In this document: piece by piece, positions 12,295 to 15,850 of the stretch
Layout of the letters: the number at the start of each line of letters is the position of its first letter
Numbering within the stretch: the stretch's first letter is position 1
Source of the DNA: Candidatus Pacearchaeota archaeon CG10_big_fil_rev_8_21_14_0_10_32_14
Lineage (GTDB): Archaea; Nanobdellota; Nanobdellia; Pacearchaeales; GW2011-AR1
NCBI GenBank assembly: GCA_002763085.1
Contig: PFCY01000005.1
Span: forward strand, 1-15,850
DNA length: 15,850 nt
Reading direction: 5' to 3'
Made by a program: the position numbers and the translations under genes
Notes under the pieces: generated by a model
Seen by the model: the letters and a program-made list of their open reading frames with translations, nothing else
Databases searched by the model: none
What the model was told of the DNA's origin: nothing

Positions 12295-13848
12295 ATGAAA
12301 CTAAGTATTCTCATCGGTGGAAAAGCAGGTCAGGGAATCAATTTGGTGAGTGGACTTGTTTCGAAGACACTTATACATCAAGGTTATTTTACTTTTAATT
12401 ATAGGGATTATCCGTCGATAATTCGGGGCGGACATAATTTTAACATCTTGACATTATGCGATAAACAAATCATGAGTCATGAAACAACTATAGATATCAT
12501 TGTTTCAATGGACGAATTGACTTCTAGTTTACATAAAAGCGAATTGAATAAAGGGGGGATAATCATTGAAAGTGCTTCGTATGAAAAGTTCGGACTTAAT
12601 TTAAATGTGGCACTTGCCGGAGCATTAATGAAAATCTTAGGATTTAATCACGATGTTTTAATTGAAAATATTAAAGCTAACAAATCTATAAATAATGAAA
12701 AGGGAATTGAAGCCGCGACTGCGGGTTACGATAGTGTTCAAGTCAAGTATAATCTTTCGTCTCAAAAGAAAAATATTACGATAATGACTGGATCGAAGGG
12801 ACTTGCTATTGGCGCTGTAAATTCTGGAATTGATCTTTATACTGGTTATCCTATGACTCCGTCTTCAGCTTTACTTCATGAGCTTGCCGGAATGATGGAG
12901 AAAAATGGACATTTTGTTTTTCAAGCTGAAAATGAATTATCGGCCGTAAATTCTGCGCTTGGTGCGAGCTTTGCCGGAGCTAAAGTAATGACTGGATCGA
13001 GCGGGGGTGGTTTTGATTTAATGACTGAAGCTTTAAGTTTACAAGGTACAACTGAACTTCCACTAGTCGTTCATCTTGCTCAAAGACCGGGACCAGCGAC
13101 GGGACTTCCAACATTTACTTCACAAGGAGATTTGGGGCTCGCGCTTCGTGCGGGACATGGAGAGTTTCCTAGAATTGTTGCTGCGCCAGGAACTCCAAAT
13201 GAATGCGCAGAAGTAACCAACGAATTATTTTATTTAACACAAAAATATGGTTCACTTGGAATTGTACTCACCGATAAACATTTACTTGAAGGAGAATATT
13301 CTTATGAAGATGCTCCAAAAAAACCCCTTGTTGTTAAAGTTGATAGGAAAGTTCCTGGAACAACAGGGTTTATTTCAAAAGTTTCAAGTTATGAGCAAGG
13401 TGAAGACGGTAATGTTACTGAAGATGGAAGCGTTGTGATCAAAACACAGAATGATAGACTTGCAAGGTATGAAGGTATGAGAAAAGAGATTAAAGATAAA
13501 AATATTTCAATGTATAAACTTCATGGAAAAAAGAATTCTAAAAATTTGATTATTGGCTGGGGTTCGACTTGTGGAGCTATTATTGATTCAATTAACAAGG
13601 GGAATTTGGATGCGCAGTTTTTACAAGTAATTTATATGAAACCTATGTCTCCAGATATAAAAAAGATAATACTAAAAGCTAAAAATATAATTTTAGTTGA
13701 AAATAATTTGACGGGTCAACTCGGAAGACTTCTTAGAGAAAGATTTTTGATTGCAATTCTAAAACAAAATCGAATTTTGAGATATGATGGTCGGTCGTTT
13801 ACTCCTGGAATGCTTATCCCTGAATTAAAAAAGAGGATGAAGAAATGA
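12295..13848 (+). CDS. korA: 2-oxoacid:ferredoxin oxidoreductase, fused gamma-alpha subunit
   Basis: The 517-residue protein carries a short gamma domain first (about 1-150; 'IGGKAGQGINLVSGLVSKTL', 'YRDYPSIIRGGHNFN'). The alpha/pyrimidine-binding domain follows ('MTGSKGLAIGAVNSGIDLYT' from about 163, then 'GYPMTPSSALLHELA', 'ENELSAVNSALGASFAGAKV'), and then the domain II segment ending 'GQLGRLLRERF'. With the beta subunit at 14330 it would oxidise a 2-oxoacid with CoA to acyl-CoA and CO2, reducing ferredoxin. The gamma-alpha order is the usual two-subunit archaeal/bacterial layout. Substrate (2-oxoglutarate, pyruvate or branched-chain acid) cannot be fixed from these motifs; the kor name is by similarity only. 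Its partner gene is separated by an unusual 481-base repeat-rich gap. Confidence 0.9.
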   Translation: MKLSILIGGKAGQGINLVSGLVSKTLIHQGYFTFNYRDYPSIIRGGHNFNILTLCDKQIMSHETTIDIIVSMDELTSSLHKSELNKGGIIIESASYEKFGLNLNVALAGALMKILGFNHDVLIENIKANKSINNEKGIEAATAGYDSVQVKYNLSSQKKNITIMTGSKGLAIGAVNSGIDLYTGYPMTPSSALLHELAGMMEKNGHFVFQAENELSAVNSALGASFAGAKVMTGSSGGGFDLMTEALSLQGTTELPLVVHLAQRPGPATGLPTFTSQGDLGLALRAGHGEFPRIVAAPGTPNECAEVTNELFYLTQKYGSLGIVLTDKHLLEGEYSYEDAPKKPLVVKVDRKVPGTTGFISKVSSYEQGEDGNVTEDGSVVIKTQNDRLARYEGMRKEIKDKNISMYKLHGKKNSKNLIIGWGSTCGAIIDSINKGNLDAQFLQVIYMKPMSPDIKKIILKAKNIILVENNLTGQLGRLLRERFLIAILKQNRILRYDGRSFTPGMLIPELKKRMKK

Positions 13849-14329
13849 TTGCTACGCAAGAAAATATAGTTTTGAATTTTGAAGTAAACTCAAATTTCAA
13901 AAAGAGAAATGATATAATGATTGAGAGAAATTTGAGAAGTGGGGTGATTGAAACTGTAAACGAAAATCCTGCTCGCGACCCCGCTAGATTATTTATAACT
14001 CCTTACTCCTCGCAAAATCGCTCGACTCCGCTTGGATTTTCGACGACGGAAATGAGAATCCAAAACGATTTGAGAAGTAGTGAGAGTGAGATTGCTGGCT
14101 TCATGTCCGCCTTTCGGCAGGACATTACGCTAACGACGGAGATAATCAATAACAATTTTAGAAGTGAGGAGAGTAGTATGCAAATAAATGAGATTGAAAT
14201 GAAATATATAATAGAAAATAGATTTGAAATAATTAATGAAATAAATAAAATTGGGGAAATTAAAAATTAAAACATGAAAGCAAATCAAAGATTTTCATTC
14301 ATTAGAAATTTGTGTGGTGGTGATTTCAA
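13849..14329. repeat. Repeat-rich spacer splitting korA from korB
   Basis: A 141-codon frame opens at an ATGA overlap with the korA stop, but its sequence is built of repeats. The word TTTRAGAAGT recurs at about 13930, 14068 and 14157. ACGACGGA starts two related units at about 14042 and 14133. A 9-bp inverted pair CGAAAATCC (13961-13969) / GGATTTTCG (14034-14042) brackets the 53-bp repeat. A bulged hairpin ATGTCCGCC-TTTC-GGC(A)GGACAT sits at 14103-14125. AATCCAAAACGATTTGA (14057-14073) matches 1271-1287. I treat the whole as intergenic repeat DNA. Confidence 0.65.
13972..14024 (-). repeat. 53-bp perfect inverted duplication, copy 2
   Basis: It is the exact reverse complement of 11470-11522. 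It sits inside the korA-korB spacer between the arms of a 9-bp inverted pair (13961-13969 and 14034-14042), which copy 1 lacks. The two copies face each other around hypA, the membrane peptide and korA. Confidence 0.85.
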
Positions 14330-15238
14330 ATGAAAGCTATACCCATACCAAAAGATGAAATTGGAAAGATTGCGGATGTAGAGAAATCTAAGGGTCTGAA
14401 GTTTTTGAGAACGGCTAGTCCTGTGACGTGGTGTCCAGGTTGTCCGAATTATTCGATAATGGAAGGAGCTCGAAGAGCGGTACTTAATTTAATGAAACAA
14501 GGATGGAAGCGAGAAGATTTTATTATGGTTGCAGGAATTGGTTGTCATGGAAAAATTTACGATTATATTAATATAAACGGTTTTAACGCACTTCACGGCC
14601 GTGCTTTACCGACGGCTTTTGGGGTAAAACTAGGGAATCCGAATTTGAAAGTTATGGTATTTGCGGGGGATGGGGATAATTATTCTGAAGGTATGGAACA
14701 TTTTATTCATATGGGAAGATTCAATCCGAATATGACGCTCATCGTCCATGATAATCAGGGATTTTCTCTCACTACTGGACAGGCGACTCCAATCACTCAA
14801 ATGGGATATAACAAATCAAAAGCTGAACCTTACGGCGAAGTCCATTATCCGATGAATCCATTAAAGCTTGCACTTATGACAAATATTGGATTTATTGCAA
14901 GATGTAATGCAAGAGATTTTACACACACTGCTGAAATTATTGAAAAGGCGATGAAATATAATGGATTTGCATTTGTTGAGATCATCCAAGATTGCATCAT
15001 TTTTAATACGGCTGTTAATGGTAGGGACGAAAATATGTATAAAGTAGAAAGCAAGAAAAGAACTTTTGACGAAGCTCTAAAACTTGCGAGCGAATACGAT
15101 TACAATTCTAAAGATGGAAAGATTCCTATCGGAATCATTTATCAAGACGATTCTAAAATTGCGTTCGATGAAAAGTTTCCACCACTTAAGAAATTAAAAG
15201 AACAAAAAATTGGATGGCGTGACTTCAAAAGATCTTAA
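14330..15238 (+). CDS. korB: 2-oxoacid:ferredoxin oxidoreductase, beta (TPP- and Fe-S-binding) subunit
   Basis: The 302-residue protein binds thiamine diphosphate through 'AGDGDNYSEGMEHFIHMGRF' (112-131) and 'HDNQGFSLTTGQATP' (140-154). The four [4Fe-4S] ligands are visible: Cys35 and Cys38 in 'WCPGCPN', Cys72 in 'GIGCHGK' and Cys222 in 'QDCIIFN'. 'HGRALPTAFGVK' (89-100) is also typical. Two small departures are GDGDNYSEG for the usual GDGDxxxIG and TTGQ for T(G/K)GQ. The C-terminus GWRDFKRS is echoed by two downstream fragments. It needs KorA, and the ferredoxin at 843 is the likely acceptor. GGTGGTGAT just upstream is a weak ribosome binding site. Confidence 0.93.
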   Translation: MKAIPIPKDEIGKIADVEKSKGLKFLRTASPVTWCPGCPNYSIMEGARRAVLNLMKQGWKREDFIMVAGIGCHGKIYDYININGFNALHGRALPTAFGVKLGNPNLKVMVFAGDGDNYSEGMEHFIHMGRFNPNMTLIVHDNQGFSLTTGQATPITQMGYNKSKAEPYGEVHYPMNPLKLALMTNIGFIARCNARDFTHTAEIIEKAMKYNGFAFVEIIQDCIIFNTAVNGRDENMYKVESKKRTFDEALKLASEYDYNSKDGKIPIGIIYQDDSKIAFDEKFPPLKKLKEQKIGWRDFKRS

Positions 15239-15494
15239 TAACAATAATAAAATTTAAGTGATTGAAATCGAGGGGGAGATGAAAAAGTTTGAGGGAGAAT
15301 AAAAGAAATTAATGGTGAGAAGATTAAAGTGGAGCGACATGATAATTATTGTGATGTGAAGTGTGGGTGGAAGGATTTTAAGAGGTAATTCTTGGGATAT
15401 TGAGATAGCGTAGAGAGATTGAAGGGGTGGAAGGGGGTGGAAGGATACGAAGAGGTAGCGAAAAATATTAAAGTAACCACATTTTAATCTAAAG
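15239..15494. other. Purine-rich spacer with echoes of the korB 3' end
   Basis: There is no intact gene. A frame open from the TGA at about 15289 and ending at TAA 15386-15388 reads IKEINGEKIKVERHDNYCDV then KCGWKDFKR. A second fragment ending at TAG 15456-15458 reads GWKDTKR. Both resemble the KorB terminus GWRDFKRS, suggesting degraded 3'-end duplications. The rest is G- and A-rich (GGGGTGGAAGGGGGTGGAAGG-like between 15423 and 15445). Confidence 0.4.
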
Positions 15495-15755
15495 ATGTTA
15501 GAGGCGATAAAAGAGATTTCTAAGAGGATAAAGTCTTATGATATAAATCAAGTTGAATTGACTTCTTATTGTAGAGGTAGAATGAAAGATAGGGGTGTTG
15601 AAGAAACTTTGGTTTTATCTACTCTGTTTTCAACAGATTTTATTTTTTATGTGGAAGAATAGGAAATTTTGTACCAGGGAAAAATTGAAAAGAGACACAA
15701 ATTTATATATAAATTAAGTTCAAAATATTCCTTGATAATTATTGTGGCGTTTTAT
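15495..15755 (+). pseudogene. Small DUF4258-like gene with an in-frame TAG, truncated by the 95-bp repeat
   Basis: The ATG at 15495 opens a 55-codon frame (MLEAIKEISKRIKSYDINQV, 'YCRGRMKDRGVEETLVLSTL') that ends at TAG 15660-15662. Protein-like sequence continues in the same frame: EILYQGKIEKRHKFIYKLSS, then KYSLIIIVAFYR. There the 95-bp repeat begins, and its own frame stops at TAA 15798. The pattern 'C..RM..RG...E' followed by a basic 'YKLSSKYSLIIIV' strand recalls the DUF4258 family of small toxin-like or unknown proteins, but that label is tentative. The TAG could be a nonsense mutation, a sequencing error or a readthrough codon; the missing 3' end argues for a dead gene. Confidence 0.5.
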
Positions 15756-15850
15756 CGGCTTCATCCCAAATTAAATTTTTTTGTGAGATTTTGTTTGTAA
15801 TTTACTTGCCAAACACACAACTTCGACCACCAACCAAGACCTTACCCCTT
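15756..15850. repeat. 95-bp dispersed repeat, copy 2 (cut by the window end)
   Basis: It is identical to 10449-10543 except at one base (T15761). It replaces the 3' end of the preceding small gene, which suggests that this copy was inserted there. The window stops at the same point within the C-rich loop where copy 1 continues, so its far end cannot be defined. Confidence 0.85.

Noticed and set aside
13845..14270. 141-codon frame starting at the korA stop (ATGA overlap)
   Set aside because: It is made of intergenic repeat units, includes the 53-bp inverted repeat and a hairpin, and the product has no protein-like core. The overlap with the korA stop is probably chance.
1..15850. CRISPR array, tRNA or rRNA genes
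   Set aside because: No regularly spaced direct repeats with unique spacers and no cloverleaf or rRNA-like stretch were recognised on either strand. A tRNA scan was not run.

Overview
The window looks like a stretch of an AT-rich archaeal chromosome, most likely from a small-genome, fermentative DPANN-type lineage such as a Woesearchaeota or Pacearchaeota relative. That placement is an inference from style: TATA boxes lie about 29-30 bases before leaderless starts, genes are short, and the metabolism is ferredoxin/H2 based. No rRNA, tRNA or CRISPR array was seen.

Layout. Positions 180-1073 hold a stripped-down thioredoxin-reductase-like flavoprotein and a three-cysteine ferredoxin. Positions 1355-1765 encode a hydrogenase maturation protease. 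A minus-strand pair at 1762-2890 (AbrB-like/nucleotidyltransferase protein plus a small partner) carries frameshifts in both genes. Positions 2991-5838 (minus) encode a [NiFe] hydrogenase: a normal catalytic subunit, preceded by a gene that fuses an FNR-like FAD/NAD(P) domain to a very short small subunit. hypF (5927-8098, plus) faces the tightly packed hypC-hypD-hypE operon (8069-10365, minus). A conserved-looking hypothetical gene without an ATG start (10737-11459), hypA (11674-12006), a frameshifted 31-residue membrane peptide, korA (12295-13848) and korB (14330-15238) follow. The window ends in a broken small gene cut by a repeat.

How the genes fit together. KorAB would oxidise a 2-oxoacid to acyl-CoA and reduce ferredoxin. 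The hydrogenase would exchange electrons between NAD(P)H and protons through FAD and one proximal Fe-S cluster. HypA, C, D, E, F and the protease assemble the NiFe site; hypB is not in the window. The hydrogenase lacks the usual HydB subunit, the [2Fe-2S] site of HydG and the medial and distal clusters of HydD, so it is far smaller than the sulfhydrogenase-type (group 3b) enzymes it most resembles.

The gene-poor stretches are not empty. They hold a 95-bp near-identical repeat (10449-10543 and 15756-15850), a 53-bp perfect inverted duplication (11470-11522 and 13972-14024), degenerate repeats shared between 1195-1300 and 13925-14180, and several stem-loops with C-rich loops. The 480-base gap between korA and korB is largely such repeat material. 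Several accessory genes carry single-base frameshifts, two of them beside A9-A10 runs, or an in-frame stop, while the hydrogenase, hyp and kor genes are intact.
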